DNA of 12,493 nt from Akkermansiaceae bacterium UBA4145. Its GTDB lineage: Bacteria; Verrucomicrobiota; Verrucomicrobiia; Verrucomicrobiales; Akkermansiaceae. Shown one piece after another: positions 1 through 6,377 of this stretch. The stretch spans positions 509-13,001 of the forward strand of contig DFWB01000022.1 in assembly GCA_002380675.1 (NCBI GenBank), written 5' to 3'. The translations under genes and the position numbers were made by a program. A model generated the notes under the pieces. The model saw nothing but the letters and a program-made list of their open reading frames with translations, was not told where the DNA came from and searched no databases. Every line of letters begins with the position of its first letter. The first letter of the stretch is position 1.

Positions 1-576
1 CGCTTTGGTCGCATCAGCCCTACCTCGGCGAGTGCGGTGTTGGACGAGCTTAAGGGGAGCATTCCCCTCATCGTGGATGGAGGAGCTTGCTCGAACGGAT
101 TGGAAAGTACGATCATAGCAGTGGAGGTGGGAGAGAAACGTCCTGTCCTCCGATTGCTTCGGCCCGGTCCGGTAACCCGGGAAGAGCTCCAGAAGTTTGG
201 CAAGGTTCCGAGAGCAGGCCGGGGGAAGGATGACCGACCAGAGGCTCCGGGTAGCCTCGATTCCCATTATGCCCCGGAGATTCCGGTTCTGCTGCATGAT
301 AGTCCGGCGGAATTTGAGCCGGAAGAGGGCAAACGCTACGCCCTTCTGAGTTACAGGGGAGAGGCCAAGGATGGCTATCTCGAGCGCCATGACTGGGTCC
401 GGGTGGAGGTCCTCAGCCCCGGCAAGGGGAAGCTGGCGGAGGCCGCAGTTCGTTTTTTCCATTCCCTGCGTAATCTGGATGCTGAGGGGATCGATGCAAT
501 CGTGGCTGAGCCTGTCAGCGATGTGGGTCTAGGTTCTGCCATTATGGACCGTTTGCGCCGCGCAGCGTTCCGTTGA
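1..576 (+). CDS. ywlC: Threonylcarbamoyl-AMP synthase, Sua5/YwlC type (5'-truncated)
   Basis: The enzyme makes threonylcarbamoyl-AMP from threonine, bicarbonate and ATP, the first step of t6A modification at tRNA position 37, in the cytoplasm. The frame is open from base 1 and begins within the YrdC domain: RFGRISPTSASAV matches the conserved FG-x-x-SPTSA block, so the GTG at 37 is an internal codon and not the start. Next come the conserved DGG and GLEST motifs (about bases 73-120) and RLLRPGPVTREEL, which closes the YrdC domain. APGSLDSHYAPEIPVLL matches the SPG-x(4)-HYAP linker that leads into the C-terminal Sua5 domain, and the end (EPVSDVGLGSAIMDRLRRAA) is the typical Sua5 C-terminus. 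The two-domain build separates it from the short TsaC/YrdC form. About 191 residues are present of the roughly 320-350 usual for the family. The next gene, murJ, starts 67 bp downstream. Confidence 0.93.
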   Translation, partial: RFGRISPTSASAVLDELKGSIPLIVDGGACSNGLESTIIAVEVGEKRPVLRLLRPGPVTREELQKFGKVPRAGRGKDDRPEAPGSLDSHYAPEIPVLLHDSPAEFEPEEGKRYALLSYRGEAKDGYLERHDWVRVEVLSPGKGKLAEAAVRFFHSLRNLDAEGIDAIVAEPVSDVGLGSAIMDRLRRAAFR

Positions 577-643
577 AGGGCCTTTGATGTGTTCCTCGAT
601 GAGGCATTGAATATTCGGAATGAATAAGGCATTCTGAAGGCGG

Positions 644-2731
644 ATGTTGCGGGCAATGATGACGGTGTCCGGGCTCACCTTGGTGAGTCGAATTCTTGGG
701 TTCCTGAGGGACGTTCTGATCGCCAGGTTCGTGGGTACCGGGCCGGTGGCGGATGCCTTCGTGGCAGCCTTTCGCTTTCCTAATATGTTTCGCCGAATTT
801 TCGGTGAGGGGGCCTATAATGCAGCCTTTGTTCCGCTCTTCGGTCGAAAGTGTGAAGAGCAGGGGAGTGAAGCAGCGGTAGGCTTTGCCCGAAATACCTT
901 TTCAGCACTTGTCTGGGCAGTAGGGATCCTGACCCTAGTTGCGATTCCATGCATGCACTGGATTATGATGGTGGTAGTCCCAGGATTCCTGCCGAAGTTC
1001 GAGAAAGACCTTGGGGGAATTGGTCATGGTAAGTCTTTTTATGAGTGCAGGGTCGACGTCAAGGGTGCGCGGGAAATTTACTTTCAAATTACCGGTAAGT
1101 CCGAAGCTGCGGTAAGGCATTGGTCTGCGAGAACGAGGGTCGAGGACATGCACCTCCTAGATCCCGAGGGTAACAAGCGTAAGTTACTGGTCTCATTGAA
1201 GGATGAGGGATTCCCGATAGTCGCCAGTGGACAAAAGGAGATCGCCTCCGAGGGGCTCATCCTTACCCAGCTCAGCCTCAGTGGGGACAAGCACAGTGGG
1301 GTAGGACGTAATGTTGATCCTCGGAAACGCTTTGTTCCAAGAGAGGGCGAAGATGTGTTGGAGGTTATTTTTGGAATGGATCCCACGGGATTGGCCCGCA
1401 TTCAGTTGCCGCAGGATCACGGGATGGAACAGTTTGTTGTCCAGGTGATGGTCGGAAAGGTCGACGAGGGTGCGGAGATCCGGGAAGCGGTCCTGCGTAT
1501 TTTCCGAAATCACCCTGAGAATTTTGATCTCACGGTAGCTCTTTCGCGGATCATGTTCTGTTACCTTTTTTTCATGGCTCTTGTCGCGCACTTGAGTGGC
1601 GTCTTGAACACCTTCAAGTATTTTGCCGTTCCCGCGGGAGCTCCTATTCTACTGAATCTCGTCATGCTGGGATCTCTGGGGCTGGTGTGGTTCATGCGCT
1701 GGGAGGGAGATCTTGAGGTAGGAAAGTCCCTGGCTTGGGGAGTGGCGCTGGCAGGATTTTTGCAATTTGTGGTTCTCTGGATTGCGTGTAGCCGGGCCGG
1801 GGCTGCGATGGTTCCTCACAAGCCTCTCTGGAATCCGGAACTCAAAAAGCTCCTTTTCCTGATGGGTCCGGGGGTGATTGCCGCTGGAATTCAGCAGGTG
1901 AATCTTTTGGTGGGTGGGGTGATCGCGTCTTTTCAGCAGGGAGCCATTTCGACTCTCTATTACGCGGACAGGGTCAATCAGCTGCCTTTGGGAATGATTG
2001 GGATCGCTCTTGGAATCGTGCTCTTGCCCGAGGTGACTCGCCGTCTTCGTAGTGGTCGAGAGGCGGAAGCGGCCCACAGTATTCTTCGAGGCATGGAATT
2101 GGCCATGCTTCTCACCCTGCCCGCGGCTGCTGCGATGGTGGCTGTTCACGAGCCCCTGATTCAGGGTCTTTTTGCCGGAGAAAAATTCAGTGCGGAGGAT
2201 GTGGCTAAGACGGGGTGGGCTTTGGCGGGATTCGCGCTGGGGTTGCCCGGTTATGTCTTAATCAAGGTCCTGCAGCCCGCGTACTTTGCACGAGAGGATA
2301 CAAAGAGGCCCATGATCATGGCTGGCGTGGCAGTAGCAGTGAACATCGGGTGCAGCCTCCTCCTTTTCCGCCTCCTTCTCCCCGGGGGGTATGGGCATGT
2401 TGGAATTGCGATCGCAACTGCAGTTTCCGCTTGGGTCAATGTGGTGCTTCTCTGGCGGGGCATGGATGGCTTTGTGACGATTCCGCGTGCGGAGTGGCAA
2501 CGTCTTTTGCGGATGGCTCTGGCGAGCCTGCTCATGGGCGCAGTAGTCTATCTTGCAGGCCTTGCGCTTGAGTCGTGGTTGAGTGGAACTTTGTGGCAGA
2601 GGATGATTGCGCTCGCTCTGATCGTAGGAACAGGAATAACGGTATATGGCGCCTTGGCCCTATCGCTCGGTGCGACCTCATTGTCTGCCCTGCGCTCAAG
2701 CCTCATGGCGGGCAGGGGCCGAGAGAACTAG
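644..2731 (+). CDS. murJ: Lipid II flippase MurJ (MviN) with a large periplasmic insertion
   Basis: Inner-membrane MOP-superfamily flippase that moves lipid-linked peptidoglycan precursors to the periplasm. The N-terminus carries the family hallmark SRILGFLRD, then ADAFVAAFRFPNMFRRIFGE and AFVP. Residues equivalent to E. coli MurJ R18, R24, D39, R52 and R270 are all present (R16, R22, D37, R50, and R443 in YYADRV), so the transport core looks functional. The C-terminal half has the usual chain of hydrophobic helices (IGIALGIVLLPEVT; LIKVLQPAYFARED). It has 695 residues against about 510-530 usual. The excess is one block of about 175 residues after VVPGF (residue 115), before the helix starting near residue 295 (LTVALSRIMFCYLFF). 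The ATG at 644 gives the normal N-terminus of the family (MLRAMMTVSGLTLVSRILG); a ribosome site is weak (GAAGG just upstream). Confidence 0.95.
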   Translation: MLRAMMTVSGLTLVSRILGFLRDVLIARFVGTGPVADAFVAAFRFPNMFRRIFGEGAYNAAFVPLFGRKCEEQGSEAAVGFARNTFSALVWAVGILTLVAIPCMHWIMMVVVPGFLPKFEKDLGGIGHGKSFYECRVDVKGAREIYFQITGKSEAAVRHWSARTRVEDMHLLDPEGNKRKLLVSLKDEGFPIVASGQKEIASEGLILTQLSLSGDKHSGVGRNVDPRKRFVPREGEDVLEVIFGMDPTGLARIQLPQDHGMEQFVVQVMVGKVDEGAEIREAVLRIFRNHPENFDLTVALSRIMFCYLFFMALVAHLSGVLNTFKYFAVPAGAPILLNLVMLGSLGLVWFMRWEGDLEVGKSLAWGVALAGFLQFVVLWIACSRAGAAMVPHKPLWNPELKKLLFLMGPGVIAAGIQQVNLLVGGVIASFQQGAISTLYYADRVNQLPLGMIGIALGIVLLPEVTRRLRSGREAEAAHSILRGMELAMLLTLPAAAAMVAVHEPLIQGLFAGEKFSAEDVAKTGWALAGFALGLPGYVLIKVLQPAYFAREDTKRPMIMAGVAVAVNIGCSLLLFRLLLPGGYGHVGIAIATAVSAWVNVVLLWRGMDGFVTIPRAEWQRLLRMALASLLMGAVVYLAGLALESWLSGTLWQRMIALALIVGTGITVYGALALSLGATSLSALRSSLMAGRGREN
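995..1513 (+). other. Inserted domain in MurJ, periplasmic loop TM3-TM4
   Basis: Residues about 118-290 of MurJ have no counterpart in E. coli MurJ, where the segment after PGF is only some 10-15 residues before the next helix. Comparing fixed landmarks (R16 and R443 here with R18 and R270 in E. coli) gives a net insertion of about 175 residues. The block is hydrophilic, stays in frame, has no predicted membrane helix, and alternates short beta-like strands (FYECRVDV, REIYFQITG, KRKLLVSLKD, DVLEVIFGMD, EQFVVQVMVG) with charged turns. A compact beta-rich domain is therefore likely. Given N-in topology of MurJ, it would lie in the periplasm. Its codon use resembles the rest of the gene. I do not recognise its family; no intein or transposase motifs are seen. 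Confidence 0.8.
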
Positions 2732-2744
2732 TGAAAATCGCGGT

Positions 2745-2778
2745 TGCGAGAAAGGTCATGAAGCCTAGGTTTCTTGCG
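2745..2778 (+). other. Imperfect hairpin in the murJ downstream gap
   Basis: GCGAGAAA at 2746-2753 pairs with TTTCTTGC at 2770-2777 (one G-U pair, extendable by a second at 2745/2778) around a 16-base loop, in which GG and CC can also pair. No T-run follows, so it is not a standard intrinsic terminator. It lies just before the start of the next gene and could affect its translation or processing, or be chance. Confidence 0.25.
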
Positions 2779-2786
2779 TTCAATTA

Positions 2787-3422
2787 ATGAAAGTGCGTGT
2801 CTTCAGCAGTGGAATCCTGATCTGTGTAGTGATCTGGACACTTGTAGTGGCTGCTCAGGGCTACTTTCGGGGGATGAGGAGAACGGCGGATAACCTGGGC
2901 AAGGTTGTCGAAGAAAGCGCATTCAGAGACTGGTCGAGGAAGAAGGAAGAGCCCTCTGGGAAAGAGAGAGAGATTCGAGGCAAGCGAATCGAAGAAGTCG
3001 TTTCGGGTCTCACTCGGCAGGAGTTCAACCCTGATACCAAGGTTCGTCTCAGTGAACTCAGGAGCCAATTCTATTCCAAATTGTCAACGGGGGAGCGAGA
3101 AGTTTTTGTCGCTCGCCTGCTGGAGGGGCTGGATACCTATATCATACTTTTTGACAGTCTACCCGCTGAGCGCCGCCGGAAGCTTGTCAAGCGGGCAGTG
3201 AAGGCAGCGCGGGAAGAGTTGCCACCCGATCTGCGGGGGAGTTACGAACTTCTGGATGCCGAGGAAGAGCGTGAGAGAATTGGACAAATCGGATGGCGTG
3301 CTGCGATGGAGGGTAAGGAGCCGGATGAAATCATGGAGTTTCTCCAGTTGATTGAGATTGCGGGAGAGCTGATCCAGCGGATGCGGATCCCACAGTGGGA
3401 GGGTTCGCGTGGTGACAAGTGA
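2787..3422 (+). CDS. Membrane-anchored protein of unknown function
   Basis: A 211-residue protein I cannot assign to a family. The N-terminus MKVR is followed by one hydrophobic helix (residues about 7-24), which reads as an uncleaved anchor. Positive residues lie on both sides of the helix, so orientation is uncertain, although a periplasmic C-terminal part is plausible. The remainder is very rich in Glu, Arg and Lys and probably mostly helical. Residues 99-140 hold two similar stretches, LSTGEREVFVARLLEGLD and LPAERRRKLVKRAVKAA, a pattern of the type L-x-x-x-E-R followed by an amphipathic helix. Translation starts at an ATG sharing its A with a TAA in another frame (TAATG). The end overlaps the ABC ATPase gene by 14 bp, so it is probably co-translated with the transporter and may be an accessory subunit; that role is inference. 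Confidence 0.75.
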   Translation: MKVRVFSSGILICVVIWTLVVAAQGYFRGMRRTADNLGKVVEESAFRDWSRKKEEPSGKEREIRGKRIEEVVSGLTRQEFNPDTKVRLSELRSQFYSKLSTGEREVFVARLLEGLDTYIILFDSLPAERRRKLVKRAVKAAREELPPDLRGSYELLDAEEERERIGQIGWRAAMEGKEPDEIMEFLQLIEIAGELIQRMRIPQWEGSRGDK

Positions 3423-4347
3423 TTCTGATCCCGGGGTCATTCTCGAGGCCGCAAATCTCTCCAAGTCGTTTGGGGGAAAGCCGGCTCTACGAGACCTCTC
3501 CTTTACTGTCCGGGAGGGAGAGATATTTGGGCTGCTGGGACACAACGGGGCGGGCAAAAGCACGGCCTTGGGAATCTTGCTGGGCATGGTGGAGCCCGAC
3601 CATGGTGAAGCGAGAATTGGAGGACAGTCCGTGCAGCGCAAAAGGGCGAATGCTCTCCGGTATGCGGGCGCAATTTTTGAATCGCCGGCTTTTTATGATT
3701 ACCTGAGCGGCTGGAATAATCTCAAGGTCCTGATGAGTTATTCCGGAGGATTTGAGAAGAAGGCCGCTCTTCGAGTCGTGGATGAAGTTGGCCTCAAGGA
3801 CCGGATCCATTCCCGGGTTTCGACCTACAGCCACGGCATGCGGCAGCGACTGGCGCTTGCTCAGGCGTTGCTTCCAGAACCTCGCCTTCTGCTACTTGAT
3901 GAGCCTACCGACGGCCTCGATCCGGAGGGAATCAAGTGGTTCCGGGACTTTATTCTCGGACTTCGCGAAACGCGGGGAATCACCGTGCTCTTCAATTCTC
4001 ACCTTCTCTCAGAGGTGGAGCAGATGTGTGACAGGGTCGCAATCGTTCGGCAGGGAAGAAAGGTTTATGATGGTCGGCTCGGGGGAATTGCGGACGAGCA
4101 GGTGACGCTTGAGATCGAGGCGGATCCATCTGCGCAAGCGGCGATGTGTTATCAGAGACTGGGAGGGAAGAAGGAGGAAGGTTCCTCGAGGGTGGTTTTT
4201 CCTGAGGGGACCGATCCTGCCGATGTCGCCGGTGAGCTTGTCGGCGCCGGAGTGGCCTTGCGGAAACTTACTCCGGTCCGGCGCTCGCTGGAGGATGTGT
4301 ATCTCGAGGTGAGCAGCAGGGACGTCGGAAAGGAGGGTGAGGCATGA
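3409..4347 (+). CDS. ABC transporter ATP-binding protein (BcrA/NatA-like)
   Basis: Cytoplasmic ATPase of an ABC-2-type transporter, 312 residues. Walker A is GHNGAGKST (44-52). The Q-loop region reads AIFESPAFYDYLSGWNNL with Glu where Gln is usual, and the signature is YSHGMRQRLALAQALL (140-155); both are typical of the BcrA-like exporter branch (antibiotic resistance, lantibiotic immunity). Walker B is LLLLDEP (160-166), the D-loop is GLDP, and the switch histidine is H198 in NSHLL. The C-terminal 90 or so residues form the extra domain common in this branch. Starts are GTG at 3409 or GTG at 3412; GGGAGGG at 3397-3403 lies 5 or 8 bases upstream, so 3412 is at least as likely. Its stop overlaps the permease start (ATGA), forming one transporter. 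The substrate cannot be told from sequence. Confidence 0.92.
   Translation: MVTSDSDPGVILEAANLSKSFGGKPALRDLSFTVREGEIFGLLGHNGAGKSTALGILLGMVEPDHGEARIGGQSVQRKRANALRYAGAIFESPAFYDYLSGWNNLKVLMSYSGGFEKKAALRVVDEVGLKDRIHSRVSTYSHGMRQRLALAQALLPEPRLLLLDEPTDGLDPEGIKWFRDFILGLRETRGITVLFNSHLLSEVEQMCDRVAIVRQGRKVYDGRLGGIADEQVTLEIEADPSAQAAMCYQRLGGKKEEGSSRVVFPEGTDPADVAGELVGAGVALRKLTPVRRSLEDVYLEVSSRDVGKEGEA
4331..4336 (+). promoter_or_regulatory. Strong Shine-Dalgarno site for the ABC permease
   Basis: AGGAGG lies seven bases before the ATG at 4344, inside the end of the ATPase gene. It fixes the permease start and shows the organism uses Shine-Dalgarno initiation for at least some coupled genes. Confidence 0.7.
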
Positions 4348-5195
4348 GTCTTTTTCTCATCCAGATTCGGAGTGAGCTGAAGAAGCTCTACGCTCGCCGG
4401 CGGACCTACATCGGGTATGGGGCATTCCTTATTCTGGAACTGGTGATTCTGTGGGTGTTTCACCTTGATAAGCCAAGGGAGGAAATGGCCAAGATTCTTT
4501 CAGATGCGGGTCTGGAGGTTGACCACTATTACTCAGCGTTGACTGTGACCTACTGGATGATCGGCTTTAGCATGGCGATGCTTGGCGCGATCTACCTTGC
4601 TCTTGTATCCGGAGACATCGTCGCCAAGGAAAGTGAGGACGGAAATCTCAGGATGGTTCTGGCGCGGCCTATCAGCCGACTCAGGGTCCTCACCATCAAG
4701 TATGTGGCGGTTCTTGTCTACACCCTCACCTTCGTTTGGTTTGTAGGGATCTCAGGTTACCTGATGTCGGCTATCGCTCTGGGCTGGGATGGAGGCCTTT
4801 TCGTGTGGAATTACGAGCTCAAGGTCTTTGCCTTCTTCCCCGAGTTGAGTGTGGGCATTGGACGGCTCTGCCTGGCCCTTCTCCTTCTCAGTCTCAGCAT
4901 GTGCACGCTCTCCTCGATCGGGTTCGCTTTTTCCTGCCTCAAGATTAAGCCTGCGGCGGCCACTATTCTGGCGCTCAGCGTGCTTTTCGTGGATTCGGTC
5001 CTTCAGATGCTTCCATTCATGGCCCCATATCGGGAGCATTTGCTGACCCACCGGATGAGTAACTGGGTCTTCGCCCTTGAGAACAATATCTCGTGGGCCA
5101 AGCTGGCAGAGAGCTATACTGCCCTGGTGGGTCTTGATCTAACCCTGTTTGTTCTCGGGTGGATGGCTTTCAGGATCAGGGATATCAAGACCTAG
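4344..5195 (+). CDS. ABC-2-type transporter permease
   Basis: A 283-residue inner-membrane protein with about six hydrophobic segments (roughly residues 21-40, 68-89, 119-146, 170-196, 203-222 and 258-276). After the second segment comes the permease landmark SGDIVAKESEDGNLRMVLARPISRLR in shortened view: DIVAKESEDGNLR (91-103) followed by ARPISR, the cytoplasmic stretch that ABC-2 permeases use to contact their ATPase. The N-terminus (IQIRSELKKLYARRRTY) is basic and typical. It overlaps the ATPase gene by 4 bp and has a strong ribosome site at 4331-4336, so the two are made together as one exporter. The family includes NatB, GldF-like and lantibiotic-immunity permeases; nothing here selects among them. 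Confidence 0.9.
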   Translation: MSLFLIQIRSELKKLYARRRTYIGYGAFLILELVILWVFHLDKPREEMAKILSDAGLEVDHYYSALTVTYWMIGFSMAMLGAIYLALVSGDIVAKESEDGNLRMVLARPISRLRVLTIKYVAVLVYTLTFVWFVGISGYLMSAIALGWDGGLFVWNYELKVFAFFPELSVGIGRLCLALLLLSLSMCTLSSIGFAFSCLKIKPAAATILALSVLFVDSVLQMLPFMAPYREHLLTHRMSNWVFALENNISWAKLAESYTALVGLDLTLFVLGWMAFRIRDIKT

Positions 5196-5306
5196 GGTCA
5201 AAGGTGACTCTGCTTACCGGTGAAAACGGAGGATGTGGGTGATCGGTGAATCATACTGATCTTTTTCTGGATTTGCGGGCGTGTCTGGTTGTGCTTGAGT
5301 TGCTCC
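5196..5306 (+). other. Longest intergenic gap, between the transporter and the M42 gene
   Basis: About 111 bases without a convincing gene. It is the most likely place for a promoter serving the downstream M42-to-transglutaminase block, since every later junction is tight. I see no clear -35/-10 pair and no terminator hairpin with a T-run. ATACTG near 5253 is a poor -10 candidate with no matching -35. Confidence 0.3.
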
Positions 5307-6377
5307 GTGACCAGAAGAGACAAGGACTTTTTGTTTGAGTTGCTGCAGACCCCGAGCCCGGTGGGTTTCGAGATGCCAGGCCAGAGGGTATGGGCGCGAT
5401 ATCTTGGGAAGACAGCTGATGTGGTGGAGTGTGATGCCTACGGGTCAACGTGGGGGACTCTGGGGGAAGGAAAGAAGAGCGTCATGTTGGAAGCGCATGC
5501 TGATGAGATAGGCTACATGGTCAAACAGGTGACGCCTGATGGGTTCCTGCGGATTGACCGCCTTGGAGGAAGTGATAGTGCAACCGCCCGCGGTCGTCGT
5601 TTGCGTATCTTCGGGGATAAGAAGGAAGTGGCTGGGATCATTGGAAATACCGCGATTCATTTGCGGCGTGATCTTGCCAATGAAAAGGCTCCGAGACCTC
5701 ATCAGCTATGGGTTGACGTGGGAGCGAGTTCCGCAGCCGAAGTAGCGGGTCTTGGTATTCGGGTTGGACATCCAGCGGTCTACGCCGATGAGCCCATGGA
5801 GTTGACCAAGCAGAGAGTGGTGAGCCGCGCCATTGATAACAGGATTGGGGGCTTCATAATCGCGCAGGTCATGAAGAAGGTAGCAGCCGCGAAGGCAAAG
5901 ACAGCTTTCCGTTTGATCTGTCTCAATGCTGTGCAGGAGGAAATTGGTGGTAATGGTGCACTGATGGCGACCCATCGCCTCATGCCGGATGTCAGTCTCT
6001 GTCTGGATGTCACCCATGCCACTGATACCCCGGGTATTGATAATGCTCAGCATGGGCATGTGAGGCTGGGGGGAGGACCGACTCTTACCCATGGAGGTGC
6101 GAATCACCCCCTGGTAATGGAGCGCCTCGAGAAGGTAGCTCGTTCGAAAAGAATTCCGATCCAGCATGAGGCCTCCAGCCGTTTCACCGGCACGGATACT
6201 GATAAGATCTTCACTGTGCGGGAGGGCGTGCCAAGTGCTCTTGTTTCACTCCCCCTGCGTTGCATGCACTCTGTGGTCGAGACAGCCGATCTTGGCGATG
6301 TCCAAAATACCATTAACTTGATGGCCGGCTTCGTGATGTCACTGCGGGCTCGGGATAGCTTTCATCAGGAATTGTGA
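5307..6377 (+). CDS. M42-family metallo-aminopeptidase
   Basis: Cytoplasmic dinuclear-metal aminopeptidase (glutamyl aminopeptidase/endoglucanase M / TET-like), which removes N-terminal residues from short peptides. The N-terminal FLFELLQTPSPVGFE is the family opening. All metal and catalytic residues are visible, numbered from the GTG at 5307: H64 and D66 in EAHADEIGYM, D177 in RAIDNRIGG, the E211-E212 pair in VQEEIGGNGA, D234 in CLDVTHATD, and H321 in CMHSVVE. Length 356 fits the family (about 340-360). The start is uncertain: no ATG is available, a TTG at 5289 would add six residues (MCLSCS), and neither start has a clear ribosome site. GTG at 5307 gives the most family-like N-terminus. 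Its stop overlaps the start of the next gene (GTGA). It probably has a general peptide-recycling role; a link to the envelope genes downstream is inference. Confidence 0.92.
   Translation: MTRRDKDFLFELLQTPSPVGFEMPGQRVWARYLGKTADVVECDAYGSTWGTLGEGKKSVMLEAHADEIGYMVKQVTPDGFLRIDRLGGSDSATARGRRLRIFGDKKEVAGIIGNTAIHLRRDLANEKAPRPHQLWVDVGASSAAEVAGLGIRVGHPAVYADEPMELTKQRVVSRAIDNRIGGFIIAQVMKKVAAAKAKTAFRLICLNAVQEEIGGNGALMATHRLMPDVSLCLDVTHATDTPGIDNAQHGHVRLGGGPTLTHGGANHPLVMERLEKVARSKRIPIQHEASSRFTGTDTDKIFTVREGVPSALVSLPLRCMHSVVETADLGDVQNTINLMAGFVMSLRARDSFHQEL

Noticed and set aside
607..632. Possible promoter before murJ (TTGAAT, 17 bases, CATTCT)
   Set aside because: The -10 match is only three of six bases, and a gap of 67 bp after the upstream gene fits read-through.
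592..635. Short inverted repeats CCTC-GAT-GAGG and GAATG-x7-CATTC between the first gene and murJ
   Set aside because: Stems are only 4-5 bp and there is no T-run, so no terminator or regulatory site is supported.
995..1513. MurJ insert as an intein or mobile intron
   Set aside because: No intein splice-junction residues (Cys/Ser start, His-Asn end) or endonuclease motifs are visible, and the region reads as normal in-frame coding sequence.
1649..2149. Antisense open frame of 166 codons within murJ
   Set aside because: It lies opposite strongly conserved MurJ sequence, its translation is rich in His, Arg, Ser and Pro with no domain, and it is explained as a shadow.
2215..2571. Second-frame open stretch inside murJ on the same strand
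   Set aside because: It overlaps conserved MurJ helices and its product has no recognisable features.
5233..5259. Eight-codon open frame after GGAGG in the gap before the M42 gene
   Set aside because: The purine run touches the ATG, leaving no spacing, and the frame is too short to judge.
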